From the NCBI RefSeq assembly GCF_010384365.1, contig NZ_CP048397.1, positions 1,922,001 to 1,986,000 on the forward strand: a stretch of DNA of 64,000 nucleotides, written 5' to 3'. Shown piece by piece: positions 53,764 through 63,423 of the stretch. The position numbers and the translations under genes are program-made. The notes below the pieces were generated by a model that was given only the letters and a program-made list of their open reading frames with translations, ran no database searches and was not told where the DNA came from. Position 1 is the stretch's first letter. Every line of letters starts with the position of its first letter. Source of the stretch: Streptomyces sp. S4.7 (GTDB lineage: Bacteria > Actinomycetota > Actinomycetes > Streptomycetales > Streptomycetaceae).

Positions 53764-54516
53764 TCAGCGGCCGAGCGGCCAGGCCACCGGGTGCGGGTCC
53801 AGCTCGTGGTTCTCACCCGCGTACCGCGCGCACGCGTCCGTCAGCGTCTCCAGCAGCGTCAGCGGGTCGGGCAGCGGATGCTCGGGGCCGCGCAGCCAGG
53901 TCATCGACAGCTCGCCGGGCAGTCTGGCCGGCGGTACGAGGACGTAACTGCCCCGGCAGTGCCAGCGGAAGCCCGGATGCTCGTCCATCGTCTCGGGGTG
54001 GCAGTCCAGTTCACAGGGCCACCACTCGTCCTCCTCCTCGGGCGTGCCGCGGGTGGCGGTGAAGAAGAGCATCCGGTCGCCGCCGGAGTCGGCCACCGGG
54101 CCGACGTCGATGCCCGCGCCGAGCAGCCGCTCCAGCGCCCTGCTGCCCGCCTCCAGCGGAACGTCCAGGACGTCGTGGACCAGGCCGGTCGCCGTGATGA
54201 AGTTGGCCTCGGGCTGGTTCCTGGCCCAGCGCTCGATCTGCGCCTCGTCGGTCGTGGACTGCGTCTGCCAGGCGAACGAGACGGGATGCCTGGCGGGGGT
54301 GGGACAGCCGATGCGTTCGCACGAACATCGGTAGCCGATGGGGTGCGCGGCGGGCGAGACGGGCATACCGGCGGCGGCCACGGCGAGGAGCAGTGCCTCG
54401 CGGGCGTCGGCGTCAGTGGCGGTCGACCGGCCGTCGTCGTGCTTTCTGGCGAGTCGGCGCAGCCACTGGGAAACCTTGCCCTCAGTGCCGCGGTAGCGGC
54501 CGAAATCGTCGCCCAT
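53764..54516 (-). CDS. Bifunctional DNA primase/polymerase (Prim-Pol)-domain protein
   Basis: A 250-residue protein of the small archaeo-eukaryotic-type Prim-Pol group. Landmarks are HPIGYRCSCERIGCPTPARHPVS (a His/Cys cluster, possibly zinc-binding), RWARNQPEANFITATG and VLDVPLEAGSRALERLLGAG; the usual catalytic DxD is reduced to D-V-P. DNA synthesis is therefore doubtful; a nucleotide-binding role is possible. It stands alone, with no helicase or replication gene nearby. ATG 54516 directly opens the conserved N-terminus. Confidence 0.78.
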   Translation of the reverse strand: MGDDFGRYRGTEGKVSQWLRRLARKHDDGRSTATDADAREALLLAVAAAGMPVSPAAHPIGYRCSCERIGCPTPARHPVSFAWQTQSTTDEAQIERWARNQPEANFITATGLVHDVLDVPLEAGSRALERLLGAGIDVGPVADSGGDRMLFFTATRGTPEEEDEWWPCELDCHPETMDEHPGFRWHCRGSYVLVPPARLPGELSMTWLRGPEHPLPDPLTLLETLTDACARYAGENHELDPHPVAWPLGR

Positions 54517-54642
54517 CTATCCCCTCACCTCATGCGCCGGCCCTCATCGACACTTCCATGTTCGCACCATCCTGCGCTTCGGGGGGCCGCACTCCTCAAC
54601 CGGGGTGGGGAGGCGGATGCCGATCACCGGGCGTCATCACGC

Positions 54643-54660
54643 GCTATTTCAAGAAATCGC
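54643..54660. promoter_or_regulatory. Palindrome upstream of the Prim-Pol gene
   Basis: GCTATTTCAAGAAATCGC has 8-bp arms with one mismatch and a 2-bp centre, and is AT-rich relative to the region. It is 127 bp upstream of the Prim-Pol start and might be an operator. The binding protein is unknown. Confidence 0.4.
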
Positions 54661-54773
54661 CCACCGATACGGGCGATGAGGACCCGTGGCGTTGGACACA
54701 TTCGTCGCGTCCGATCCAGGTATGGGCCAAGTGGGAGCCGGGTCCGGGCCGGCCCCTGATCCCGGTGCGGCAC

Positions 54774-55397
54774 TCAGTGCCGCGGAGCCAGCCCGTTCAG
54801 CGTGTAGTCGACCAGCGAGTCAGCGTAGTCGTGCGTGAGGGGCAGCGTCCGCAGCAGCCACCGGTGCAGGATCGGGCCCGTCAGCAGCTCCATCGCGGTG
54901 CGCGGGTCGATGTCGTCCCGTACGGTCCCCGCCGCCTGGGCGGCCCGCAGCCTCCGTACGTAGAGCGCGGCCTGCGGCTCCAGCAGTTTCTCCGCGTACT
55001 CGGCGCCGATCTTCGCGTCGACGATCCCCTCGGCGGCCAGCGCGCGGGTGGGGGCCTCGAACGCCGGATCGTTCAGTTCGTCGACCGTGGCGCGCAGCAC
55101 CGCCTTGAGGTCCGCCGCCAGATCGCCGGTGTCCGGGATCTCGTACGCCTTCTCGGCGCCGCCGGCGGCTTCGGCGGCCTGTTCGCCGAGGTCGAGGAAG
55201 GCTTCGAGGAGTACGGCGGCCTTCGACGGCCACCAGCGGTAGATCGTCTGTTTGCCGACGCCCGCGCGGGCGGCGATGCCCTCGATCGTCGTCTTCGCGT
55301 AGCCGGCCTCACCGACCAGCGACAGGGCGGCGGCGTAGATGGCGCGTCGCGACTTCTCACTGCGGCGGGTGGAATCCGGTGCCTTGCTCTCAGCCAT
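54774..55397 (-). CDS. TetR-family transcriptional regulator
   Basis: A 207-residue TetR protein of the AcrR type. HTH residues about 17-60: AIYAAALSLVGEAGYAKTTI, EGIAARAGVGKQTIYRWWPS. The C-terminal domain is helical, with PILHRWLLRTLPLTHDYADS. The 17-bp palindrome at 55419-55435 lies 22 bp before ATG 55397 and should be its own operator. It may also control the divergent DDAH gene. The ligand is unknown. Confidence 0.9.
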   Translation of the reverse strand: MAESKAPDSTRRSEKSRRAIYAAALSLVGEAGYAKTTIEGIAARAGVGKQTIYRWWPSKAAVLLEAFLDLGEQAAEAAGGAEKAYEIPDTGDLAADLKAVLRATVDELNDPAFEAPTRALAAEGIVDAKIGAEYAEKLLEPQAALYVRRLRAAQAAGTVRDDIDPRTAMELLTGPILHRWLLRTLPLTHDYADSLVDYTLNGLAPRH

Positions 55398-55418
55398 CGC
55401 ACCAGCGTACCAGCGGGG

Positions 55419-55435
55419 CGAGACGCATCGTCTCG
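55419..55435. promoter_or_regulatory. TetR-type operator
   Basis: Perfect inverted repeat CGAGACG-CAT-CGTCTCG between the divergent tetR and DDAH genes. Short repeats of a GGACTCCGACGC unit follow at 55441-55473 (almost three copies). Confidence 0.72.
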
Positions 55436-55619
55436 TTCACGGACTCCGACGCGGACTCCGACGCGGACTCCGAGGGGCAGCCGAAGGATCACCCCACGCC
55501 GCCGGTCCGCCTCCGCTGCGTGAACCACCCGATCGGATCACTGCGCGAACGGCCCGCACGGCGGACCATGGGTCGACGCACACACCCCGTGCGCCCCGTC
55601 CGTCCGTGAGGAGCCCTAG

Positions 55620-56477
55620 TTGCCTCGTGACGCCTCGCCCCGCCGCTATCTGATGTGCCCACCGGCGCATTTCAGAGTGACGTACTCGATCAACCCGTGG
55701 ATGGATCCGTCGAAACCCGTGGATCTGCCGCTGGCTCTCGCGCAGTGGGAGGTGCTCCGCGACCGCTACCGCGCTCTCGGTCACACCGTCTCCCTGCTCG
55801 AACCCCGACCCGGCCTGCCCGACATGGTGTTCGCCGCCAACGGCGCCACGGTCATCGACGGCCGCGTGCTCGGCGCGCGGTTCGCCCACCCCGAGCGCAC
55901 GCGGGAGGCCGAGGCGCACCTGGCCTGGTTCCGCGCGCGCGGCTTCACCGACATCCATGAGCCGGCGCACATCAACGAGGGTGAGGGCGACTTCGCCGTC
56001 ACCGCCTCGTACATCCTGGCGGGGCGGGGCTTCCGGTCCAGTCCCCTCTCGCACGACGAGGCACAGGAGTTCTTCGGCCGGCCGGTGATCGGTCTCGATC
56101 TGGTCGACCCGCGCTACTACCACCTGGACACCGCGCTCTGTGTCCTGGACGACGCGGCCGACGAGGTCATGTACTACCCCGGCGCGTTCTCGCCCGGCAG
56201 CCGGGCGGTGCTCGCCCGGCTGTTCCCGGACGCGATCATCGCCGAGGACGCGGACGCGGCGGCCCTCGGGCTCAACGCCGTGAGCGACGGCCGCCATGTG
56301 CTGCTGCCGCAGGCCGCGGCCGGACTCTTCGCCCCGCTCAGGGACCGGGGCTACGAGCCGATCGCCATGGATCTGGGCGAACTGCTCAAGGGCGGCGGCA
56401 GCGTGAAGTGCTGCACGCAGGAGCTACGGCAGGAGCAGGAGCTGGACGTACGGCGGGAGTTGCTGCTCTCAGCCTGA
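55620..56477 (+). CDS. ddaH: Dimethylarginine dimethylaminohydrolase-like enzyme
   Basis: A 285-residue guanidine-modifying (pentein) fold enzyme. Substrate-loop sequences are MCPPAHFRVTYSINPWMDPS and LPDMVFAANGATV. The catalytic His is in YYHLDTALCVLDD, and the catalytic Cys in GGGSVKCCTQEL (one of the two Cys). It probably hydrolyses dimethylarginine or a related guanidino compound to citrulline. TTG 55620 has GAGGAG nine bases upstream. Its 3' end overlaps the Rsm22-like gene by 9 bp. Confidence 0.87.
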   Translation: MPRDASPRRYLMCPPAHFRVTYSINPWMDPSKPVDLPLALAQWEVLRDRYRALGHTVSLLEPRPGLPDMVFAANGATVIDGRVLGARFAHPERTREAEAHLAWFRARGFTDIHEPAHINEGEGDFAVTASYILAGRGFRSSPLSHDEAQEFFGRPVIGLDLVDPRYYHLDTALCVLDDAADEVMYYPGAFSPGSRAVLARLFPDAIIAEDADAAALGLNAVSDGRHVLLPQAAAGLFAPLRDRGYEPIAMDLGELLKGGGSVKCCTQELRQEQELDVRRELLLSA

Positions 56478-57548
56478 TTCCGGCGAATGATCGGACTGAT
56501 CCGGCGCGTTGTCGCGCCGCGCGTCGTGGGGTGGCCAGGCGTCGCCCCACGACGCGTCCCGCGCGGACCGGTAGAGCGGACCGTGCCGCTTGCTCACCGT
56601 CTCGCGCCGCAGCCCGTCCGTCTCCGTACAGAGGTCGAGCAGCATCTGCCCCTTGCGGGTCTGCGGCTTGCGGGTCACCCGCGCCCGCACCGGCTCCGCG
56701 TCGAAGCGCACGGCCGCCACGTAGCTGAACTTCTCGTCCTCGTACGCCAGCGAGCCGCCCTTCACCTGCCGGTGCAGCGACGACCGGCTGACACGCGCCG
56801 CGAAGTGGCACCAGTCCGTGCCGGGTTCGATGGGGCAGGCCCCGCTGTGCGGGCAGGGCGCGGCGACGCGCAGGCCCGCCCCGATCAGCACGTCGCGGGC
56901 CTCGATGACGCGCTGGTAGCCGTCGGGGGTCCCCGGCTCCACGATCACGACGGCCTCTGAGGCGCGCGCCGCCTCCGCGACGAGGGCTGCCCGATCGCCG
57001 TCGGTGAGCTCGTTGAGGACGTAACTGACGGTGACGAGGTCGCACTCGGGGAGCTTCAGTCCCGTACCGATCCTGGTACGGCGCCACTCGACGTCCCGCA
57101 GCGCGGGCACCCCCGACCCGATGGCCAGCTCACGGCCGAGGGCGAGTGCGGGCTCGGCCCAGTCCAGCACGGTGGTGGTACGCCCTCCTCCCCCGTCGCC
57201 GTCGCCATCGACGTCGCCGTGATCCGGCCAGGTCGCCCCGGCCGCCCAGACCGCCGCCCCCGTACCACCGCCGACATCCACATGGCCGGCCGGCGCCCAC
57301 CCGGGCGCGGCGGCGGCGAGCGCTTCGAGCGCGGACCGTACGGCCTCGAAGGTGGCGGGCATCCGGTACGCGGCGTACGCGGCCACGTCGGAGCGGTCAC
57401 GCAGAAGCGGTGTGCCGGTCGGGGTCACTCCCCGGTAATTGGCGATCAGCCGCTCGACGGCCCGGGCGGCCTGGCTCGGCGGCAGTCCGTCGAGCAGTCC
57501 GGCCAGCGCGGCACGCAGGGCTTCGGCGGTGGGGAGGGAGGCGTTCAC
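56469..57548 (-). CDS. Rsm22-like small-subunit rRNA methyltransferase
   Basis: A 359-residue protein. The SAM-binding segment is HVDVGGGTGAAVWAAGATWP (about 100-119), with VTVSYVLNELTD downstream. A cysteine cluster CPHSGACPIEPGTDWCHF (about 230-247) is the iron-sulfur/zinc motif of Rsm22-family proteins, which act on ribosomes. The C-terminus is basic. GTG 57548 is chosen; TACAAT (57556-57561, minus strand) lies 7 bp before it, so the mRNA is probably leaderless. An Asp/Gly-rich loop interrupts the fold at about 125. Confidence 0.85.
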   Translation of the reverse strand: MNASLPTAEALRAALAGLLDGLPPSQAARAVERLIANYRGVTPTGTPLLRDRSDVAAYAAYRMPATFEAVRSALEALAAAAPGWAPAGHVDVGGGTGAAVWAAGATWPDHGDVDGDGDGGGGRTTTVLDWAEPALALGRELAIGSGVPALRDVEWRRTRIGTGLKLPECDLVTVSYVLNELTDGDRAALVAEAARASEAVVIVEPGTPDGYQRVIEARDVLIGAGLRVAAPCPHSGACPIEPGTDWCHFAARVSRSSLHRQVKGGSLAYEDEKFSYVAAVRFDAEPVRARVTRKPQTRKGQMLLDLCTETDGLRRETVSKRHGPLYRSARDASWGDAWPPHDARRDNAPDQSDHSPESG

Positions 57549-57720
57549 CGCCGAAATTGTAGGCGCCCGGGCAGTTGCCTGAATACGACTGTCCAACACT
57601 CTGCGGGCACCTGACGGGCACGGAATCGGGGCTGAACGGGCTGCGGCGGGCACCCGCCCAGTTGCTACGCTGACGGCCGTTGCCGCTCCATCGCCACACC
57701 GTGCTCGCGGGGGGACCAAG

Positions 57721-59076
57721 TTGTCGTTTTACCGTGCTCGCGGTCTGACGCCTATGTCCTTGATGACCAAGCGGCAGAAGATCGTGCGCGTCTCGCTCAT
57801 CGCCGGGGTGCTGATCCTGGTGATGCTGCTCGTACTGGCGAGCTGCGGTGGGAGCAAGGACGAGGCCAAGCCCGAGAAGCCCGTCGTCAACACCGGTCCG
57901 GACACCCAGCTGAACGTGCCTGACGGCTACAACACCCGGCGCGGCTGGGAGATTTCGGATGTGTCGCCGCAGTACGCGGTGGCGTCCGCGACCGGCCTCG
58001 TCGCGTATCTGGCCAAGGTCGACGAGAGCCGGTACCAGCTGCGTACCCAGAACGCCTCGACCGGCAAGGCCGGTTGGTCGGGCGAGGCGTGGCGGCCCCT
58101 GGCGCCGGTGGACCGGTATCCCCGGCTGCTCTCGCTGACCAAGGGTGACAAGCAGTACTTCGTGACCTGGTCGTACGGGCGGCTCGGCGAGTACGCGCTG
58201 GCATCGGCCGACTCCCTGATCTCCCTCGACGTGTACGACGCGGCCACCGGTGAGCAGCGGCGCGTCGAGGTCCCCTGGGCGGACGCGCCGACCGTCACCG
58301 GCGCCGGCCCGGGGATCCTGATCAGTGACGGCAAGGCCATCAGCGCGGTCATCGACCCGTCGACGGGCGAGGTGTCCAGGACGGCACCCGGCTCGCTCGG
58401 CTATCCGAAGGGCTGCCCGAACTGCAAGAAGCTGACCGAGGTGCGCGGGGTGACCTCGAAGGGCCTGCTGGTGAGCGGGGCGAAGGAGTTCTGGGTACGG
58501 GGCGGCTGGTTCAGCCGGAAGGTCGCGCCGAAGGGCACCGAGCCGACGTCCGGGATCCCCGCGTCCATGTCGCACGGCCACGTTCTGGCCAAGTGGCATA
58601 AGAAGAAGGGCGCGAAGGACGCCGCCACGCACGACATGTGGGTGGTGCACACCCTGGACACCGGCAAGGCCGTGGCGGAGGTCCGGTGCCGTAAGCCCGC
58701 GATCAACTCCGGCGCCGACCCGCAGCTCGTCTCCTCCCCCGACGGGCGCTATCTCATCGCCGGCAGGCTCGCCTTCGACCTGGACGAGAAGAAGGGGTAC
58801 TGCTTCGAGGAGGCTGACGGCACCAGGCCGCTGACGCTGACCTCGGTCTCGGACACGGGTGTGGCGTACGGGGCGACGAAGGCCCGCAACGTGACGGACG
58901 CCCTCTCCGGCGGCGGCAATCCCGTCGAGGTGGATCTCGCCACCGGCGAGCCCGAACCGCTGGCGCTCAACGTGCGCCTGCCGGCCGGGGACGCGAGCGG
59001 GATGGGACTGTTCCGCTGGACGGACGGCAAGGACCGCCCCCATCTGATCGCCTACTCGCTGCACGAGGAGAGCTGA
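57721..59076 (+). CDS. Membrane-anchored protein with PQQ/beta-propeller-like repeats
   Basis: A 451-residue protein. One hydrophobic helix (VSLIAGVLILVMLLVLASC, about 24-42) ends in LASC, possibly a lipobox. The rest is beta-rich with repeated 'W/Y-x-LD-x-x-TG' elements (SLDVYDAATGEQRRVEVPWA, MWVVHTLDTGKAVAEV, VEVDLATGEPEPLALNV), like a beta-propeller. Two CxxC-type cysteines occur at CPNC. Function unknown. Start TTG 57721 has GGGGGGA upstream; ATG 57766 (MTKRQKIVRVS) is an alternative. Confidence 0.75.
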   Translation: MSFYRARGLTPMSLMTKRQKIVRVSLIAGVLILVMLLVLASCGGSKDEAKPEKPVVNTGPDTQLNVPDGYNTRRGWEISDVSPQYAVASATGLVAYLAKVDESRYQLRTQNASTGKAGWSGEAWRPLAPVDRYPRLLSLTKGDKQYFVTWSYGRLGEYALASADSLISLDVYDAATGEQRRVEVPWADAPTVTGAGPGILISDGKAISAVIDPSTGEVSRTAPGSLGYPKGCPNCKKLTEVRGVTSKGLLVSGAKEFWVRGGWFSRKVAPKGTEPTSGIPASMSHGHVLAKWHKKKGAKDAATHDMWVVHTLDTGKAVAEVRCRKPAINSGADPQLVSSPDGRYLIAGRLAFDLDEKKGYCFEEADGTRPLTLTSVSDTGVAYGATKARNVTDALSGGGNPVEVDLATGEPEPLALNVRLPAGDASGMGLFRWTDGKDRPHLIAYSLHEES

Positions 59077-59124
59077 CCGCTCGCTCCCGCTCCGAGGCAC
59101 CCGAAGGACAGGGGGCTCAGCGGC

Positions 59125-60462
59125 TCAGGGTCCGGTCAGCTCCGCGGTCGCCACCCGGTGCTGGGACTGCCAGGGGCGGCACAGCGCCAGGAAGCAGACC
59201 AGCGATCCGGCTCCGCACACCACCTGCACGACGGCCATCGGCACCGCCGTCGCCTCGCCCGCGATTCCGACGAGCGGCGAGGCGACGGCGCCGATCAGGA
59301 ACGACGCCGTGCCGATGAGGGCCGACGCCGCCCCGGCGGCGTGCGGGGTCCGCATCAGTGCCTGGGCGTTGGTGTTGGGCATCGCGAGCCCCATGGCCGA
59401 CATCAGGACGAACAGCCCGGCCGCGACGGGGAACAGGCCGGGCTCGCCGAACACCCCGCTCGTCATCAGCAGCAGCGCCAGCCCGGCGAGCGTGATGACG
59501 ACCAGCCCGAAGGCCAGCACCTTGTCCATGCTGACCCGGCCGACCAGCAGCCGGCCGTTGATCTGACCGACGGTGATCAGACCGATGGAGTTGACGCCGA
59601 ACAGCAGGCTGTACGTCTGCGGGGACGCCCCGTAGATCTCCTGCACCACGAACGGCGAGGCCGCGATGTACGCGAACAGGGCCGCGAAGGCGAGCCCGCC
59701 CGCCAGCATGTAACCGGTGAACACCCGGTCGGCGAGCAGCCCGCGCATCGTGCCGAGCGCTTCGCCGACGCCGCCGCTGTGCCGCTTCTCACTCGGCAGC
59801 GTCTCGTGCAGCCACTTCACGACGACGAGGGTCAGCGCGATACCGACGACCGTCAGGACGACGAAGATGCCGCGCCAGTCGGTGACCTGGAGCACCTGGC
59901 CGCCGATCACCGGGGCGATGACCGGCGCGACGCCGGAGATCAGCATCAGGGTGGAGAAGAACCGGGCCATCTCGACGCCGTCGTAGAGATCGCGCACCAC
60001 GGCGCGGGCGATCACGATGCCCGCCGCGCCCGCCAGTCCCTGGAGAAGGCGGAAGCCGATGAGCAGTTCGACGGTGGGGGCCAGCGCGCAGATGGCGGTG
60101 GCGAAGACATAGACGACCATGCCGAGCAGCAGGGGCTTGCGGCGTCCCCACTTGTCGCTCATCGGTCCCACGACGAGCTGGCCGAGGGCCATACCGGTCA
60201 GACAGGCGGTGAGGGTGAGCTGCGCGGTGGCGGCCGAGGAGCCGAGGGCGCGGGTGACGGCGGGGAGCGCCGGGAGGTACATGTCCATCGACAGCGGCGG
60301 CAGGGCGGTGAGTCCGCCGAGGACGAGCGTGACGACGATGCCGGCGCGGCGCGCGGCGGGGATACCGACGGCGGTGTCGGTCTTCTTCAGGGTGGAAGCG
60401 GTGGCTATGTGCCCTTCGCATAGGTCTGTGGTTCGGCCGCCGTCCGGCATTCGCATCTCCAT
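59125..60462 (-). CDS. MFS exporter, Bcr/CflA type (DHA1)
   Basis: A 445-residue 12-helix exporter. Marks of the Bcr/CflA group: LPPLSMDMYLPALPAVTRAL (helix 1) and GPMSDKWGRRKPLLLG (motif A). About 38 N-terminal residues are polar. Such proteins expel antibiotics or sulfonamides. GGGAGGG lies 10 bases before ATG 60462; nearby in-frame ATGs at 60456 and 60450 are alternatives. Divergent from the GFO/IDH/MocA gene; no regulator adjoins it. Confidence 0.9.
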   Translation of the reverse strand: MEMRMPDGGRTTDLCEGHIATASTLKKTDTAVGIPAARRAGIVVTLVLGGLTALPPLSMDMYLPALPAVTRALGSSAATAQLTLTACLTGMALGQLVVGPMSDKWGRRKPLLLGMVVYVFATAICALAPTVELLIGFRLLQGLAGAAGIVIARAVVRDLYDGVEMARFFSTLMLISGVAPVIAPVIGGQVLQVTDWRGIFVVLTVVGIALTLVVVKWLHETLPSEKRHSGGVGEALGTMRGLLADRVFTGYMLAGGLAFAALFAYIAASPFVVQEIYGASPQTYSLLFGVNSIGLITVGQINGRLLVGRVSMDKVLAFGLVVITLAGLALLLMTSGVFGEPGLFPVAAGLFVLMSAMGLAMPNTNAQALMRTPHAAGAASALIGTASFLIGAVASPLVGIAGEATAVPMAVVQVVCGAGSLVCFLALCRPWQSQHRVATAELTGP

Positions 60463-60535
60463 GTAGTTGAAACCCTCCCTATGCTCTCAGCTCGGGCCGA
60501 GTGGTCGTGACCTTTTTTTTGTGTAAGGAGCATTT

Positions 60536-61573
60536 ATGACGGCGGAACGTGACGGAGACGGCAGGGCGGACGAGGCCGGCCGAGAGCGCACGGTGCGATG
60601 GGGCATCCTGGCGACGGGCGGCATCGCGGCGAGGTTCGCCGAGGACGTGGGGAGCCTGCCGGGCGCCGAAACGGTCGCCGTGGCCTCGCGCGGCGAGGCG
60701 TCGGCGAAGGCGTTCGCCGACCGGTTCGAGATCCCGCGGGCGTACGGCGACTGGGCCGGGCTGGTCGCCGACCCGGACGTGGACGTGGTGTACGTCGCGA
60801 CGCCGCACTCCGCGCACCGCGCCGCGGCGGGGCTGGCCCTGGAGGCGGGAAAGGCGGTGCTCTGCGAGAAGGCGTTCACGCTCAACTCGCGCGAGGCACG
60901 GGAGCTGGTGGCGCTCGCCCGTGAGCGGGACCTCTTTTTGATGGAAGCCATGTGGATGTACTGCAGTCCGGTCGTCCGGCGGATGACGGAGCTGATAGCG
61001 GACGGCGCCATTGGCGAAGTCCGCACGATCCAGGCGGACTTCGGACTCCAGGGCCCCTTCGGTCCGGAGCACCGGCTGCGTGATCCCGCGCTCGGCGGCG
61101 GCGCGCTGCTGGACCTCGGGGTCTACCCGGTGTCGTTCGCGCAGCTGATCCTGGGCGAGCCCGACCGTGTACAGGCCGACGCGCTCCTCTCGCCCGAAGG
61201 GGTGGATCTCAACACGGGGATGCTGCTGGGCTGGGAGTCCGGCGCGACGGCGCTGCTGAGCTGTTCCGTGACGGCCGCGACTGCGTCGACGGCGACGGTG
61301 ACCGGCACGGCGGGCCGGATCGAGCTGCCGAGCGGCTTCTTCGCACCGGAGGCCTTTGTGCTTCGCCGGGACGGGCGGGATCCCGAACAGCACACCGTGG
61401 AGAGCCCGTTGGGAGGCATGCAGCACGAGGCGGCCGAGGTGATGAGGTGTCTGCGGGCCGGCGAGACCCAGTCGCCACTGGTGCCGCTGGAGGGAAGTCT
61501 GGCGGTGATGCGGACGCTCGACGCGGTACGTGAGCGCGTCGGCGTCCGCTACCCGGTGGACGAGGTGTCCTGA
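60536..61573 (+). CDS. GFO/IDH/MocA-family NAD(P)-dependent oxidoreductase
   Basis: A 345-residue sugar-type dehydrogenase. The Rossmann motif is [20 protein letters not shown] (about 20-39); [11 protein letters not shown] holds the conserved EK-P-like catalytic lysine (Lys with Ala in place of Pro); [13 protein letters not shown] is the second-domain signature. The substrate is unknown (inositol, sugar or trans-dihydrodiol type). AAGGAG precedes ATG 60536. A run of eight T (60513-60520) lies just before that site. Divergent from the Bcr-type exporter. Confidence 0.9.
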   Translation: MTAERDGDGRADEAGRERTVRWGILATGGIAARFAEDVGSLPGAETVAVASRGEASAKAFADRFEIPRAYGDWAGLVADPDVDVVYVATPHSAHRAAAGLALEAGKAVLCEKAFTLNSREARELVALARERDLFLMEAMWMYCSPVVRRMTELIADGAIGEVRTIQADFGLQGPFGPEHRLRDPALGGGALLDLGVYPVSFAQLILGEPDRVQADALLSPEGVDLNTGMLLGWESGATALLSCSVTAATASTATVTGTAGRIELPSGFFAPEAFVLRRDGRDPEQHTVESPLGGMQHEAAEVMRCLRAGETQSPLVPLEGSLAVMRTLDAVRERVGVRYPVDEVS

Positions 61574-61620
61574 CGACTCGTCACTCACCACCATCTGACC
61601 CGCCGTCAACCGAGCGCGTG

Positions 61621-63282
61621 TCAGACGGGCTTGAGGCCGGGGTCACCGGCCTCCGTCACGAAGGACCCGGCCGTCGACAGGGGCGCGCCGGGGGTCGTGA
61701 CGGCGGAGACCGTCTTGAAGTCGGCGCGCGCCTCCTGCCGGCCGAGCGTGACGGTCACATAGCCGCGACGCCCGTTGTAGAACTTCATGTGCGGGTTGGC
61801 GGTGGTGAGGTTGTCCCAGTTGGACGGCTTGTCCGCACCGTCCTTGCCGCTGGCGATGGAGGTGGCGACGATCTCGGTGCCGACGGTGCGGGAGTCGGGA
61901 TCGTTGAAGTCGGCCTTGAGGTCGAAGCCGTAGCCGACGTGCACGTCGCCGGTCAGCACCATCAGATTGTCGAGACCGGCCGCCTCCGCGCCGTCCAGAA
62001 TCCGCTTGCGGGAGGCGGGGTAGCCGTCCCAGCCGTCCATCGACAGCTTGAAGTCCGGCCGGGGCACGTCGCGGCGCTGCGCGAACGTCACCTGCTGCGG
62101 CACCACGTTCCACCTCGCGCGGGACTGCTTCCAGCCGTTCAGCAGCCACCGCTCCTGTGTCTCGCCGGTCATGGTGCGTGCCGGGTCCTCGGACTCCGGT
62201 CCCGGGACCTGCCAGCCGTCCCCGTACGCCTGGTTGGAGCGGTACTGGCGGGTGTCGAGGATGTCGAACTGGGCGAGGCGCCCGAAGTGCAGCCGGCGGT
62301 AGAGCTGCATGTCGGGTCCGTCGGGCTGCTGGGGGGTGCGCAGGGGCTGGTTCTCCCAGTAGGCGCGGTAGGCGGCGGCCCTGCGGAGCAGGAACTCCTC
62401 CGGCGGTACGTCGTTCTCCGGTGTCTCGTCCGCGTAGTTGTTCTCCGTCTCGTGGTCGTCCCACGTGACGATGAAGGGGTGCGCGGCGTGCGCGGCCATC
62501 AGGTCCGGGTCGGACTTGTAGAGGCCGTAACGCAGCCGGTAGTCCTCCAGCGTGACGGTCTCGCGGTTGTAGTGCGCGGGCAGCCGCCGGTCGGTGTAGT
62601 TGCGGGCGCCGCCGACCGCTGTCACGGCGTACTCGTACAGGTAGTCGCCGAGGTGGACGACGACGTCGAGGTCCTCGGCGGCCAGGTGCCTGTACGCGGT
62701 GAAGTAGCCGTCGTGGTAGGCCTGGCAGGAGACGGCGGCGAGCTTGAGTTCCCCGACGTTCGCGGAGCGCGCGGGGGCGGTGCGGGTGCGGCCGACCGGG
62801 CTGATCCACTTCCCGGCGCGGAAGCGGTAGAAGTAGAAGCGGTCCGCGTCGAGGCCGGGGACCTCGACATGGACGCTGTGGTCGAACTCGGGGTGGGCGG
62901 TGGCGGTGCCACGTCTGACGATCCGGGTGAACCGCTCGTCGTGCGAGACCTCCCAGCGTACGGAGACCCTGCTCCGGGGCAGGCCGCTGTCGGACTGGTA
63001 CGGGCTGGGCGCGAGGCGGGTCCAGAGCAGTACGGACGCGGGCTGCGGGTCGCCGGAGCCGACGCCGAGTGTGAAGGGGTCGCTCTTGATTGTCGCGGCG
63101 TCCAGCTCGGCGGCGCTCGCGGTGCCCGCCGTGGGCAGGTTGACGGCGAAGGCCAGCGCGGCGGCGGCGCCGGTGACGGTGAGGAACCTGCGGCGGCCGA
63201 GGTGGGCCGCGGCGGCCCGCAACTCGGGCGAGTGAGCGGCGGCGGTCCGGCCGGCGGGCGTGCCTGTGCGTGCGGGTGTCAT
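61621..63282 (-). CDS. phoD: Tat-exported PhoD-family alkaline phosphatase/phosphodiesterase
   Basis: A 553-residue secreted metallophosphoesterase. The twin-arginine signal is [17 protein letters not shown] (about 29-45), then ASAA as cleavage region. An Ig-like N-terminal domain (about 65-160) precedes the catalytic domain with [25 protein letters not shown] and [11 protein letters not shown]. It scavenges phosphate from organic esters and in S. coelicolor is part of the PhoP regulon; a PHO box was not identified here. ATG 63282 follows GGGAGGGG. Confidence 0.92.
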   Translation of the reverse strand: MTPARTGTPAGRTAAAHSPELRAAAAHLGRRRFLTVTGAAAALAFAVNLPTAGTASAAELDAATIKSDPFTLGVGSGDPQPASVLLWTRLAPSPYQSDSGLPRSRVSVRWEVSHDERFTRIVRRGTATAHPEFDHSVHVEVPGLDADRFYFYRFRAGKWISPVGRTRTAPARSANVGELKLAAVSCQAYHDGYFTAYRHLAAEDLDVVVHLGDYLYEYAVTAVGGARNYTDRRLPAHYNRETVTLEDYRLRYGLYKSDPDLMAAHAAHPFIVTWDDHETENNYADETPENDVPPEEFLLRRAAAYRAYWENQPLRTPQQPDGPDMQLYRRLHFGRLAQFDILDTRQYRSNQAYGDGWQVPGPESEDPARTMTGETQERWLLNGWKQSRARWNVVPQQVTFAQRRDVPRPDFKLSMDGWDGYPASRKRILDGAEAAGLDNLMVLTGDVHVGYGFDLKADFNDPDSRTVGTEIVATSIASGKDGADKPSNWDNLTTANPHMKFYNGRRGYVTVTLGRQEARADFKTVSAVTTPGAPLSTAGSFVTEAGDPGLKPV

Positions 63283-63423
63283 GTGATGTGCCCCTCCCCT
63301 GATGGCTGTTGTCAGAGGAAGTGCAGCCGTACGCGACGTCCGATCGTTGTCGGGTACACAACATCGGAGTGTCCGCCTGATGAGTTCCCCGTGCGCGCTC
63401 CTCCTCCCGTACGCTGCGGGCCC

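Noticed and set aside
55441..55473. GGACTCCGACGC repeats as a regulator-binding array
   Set aside because: Fewer than three copies, with no promoter association visible; it may be simple-sequence slippage.
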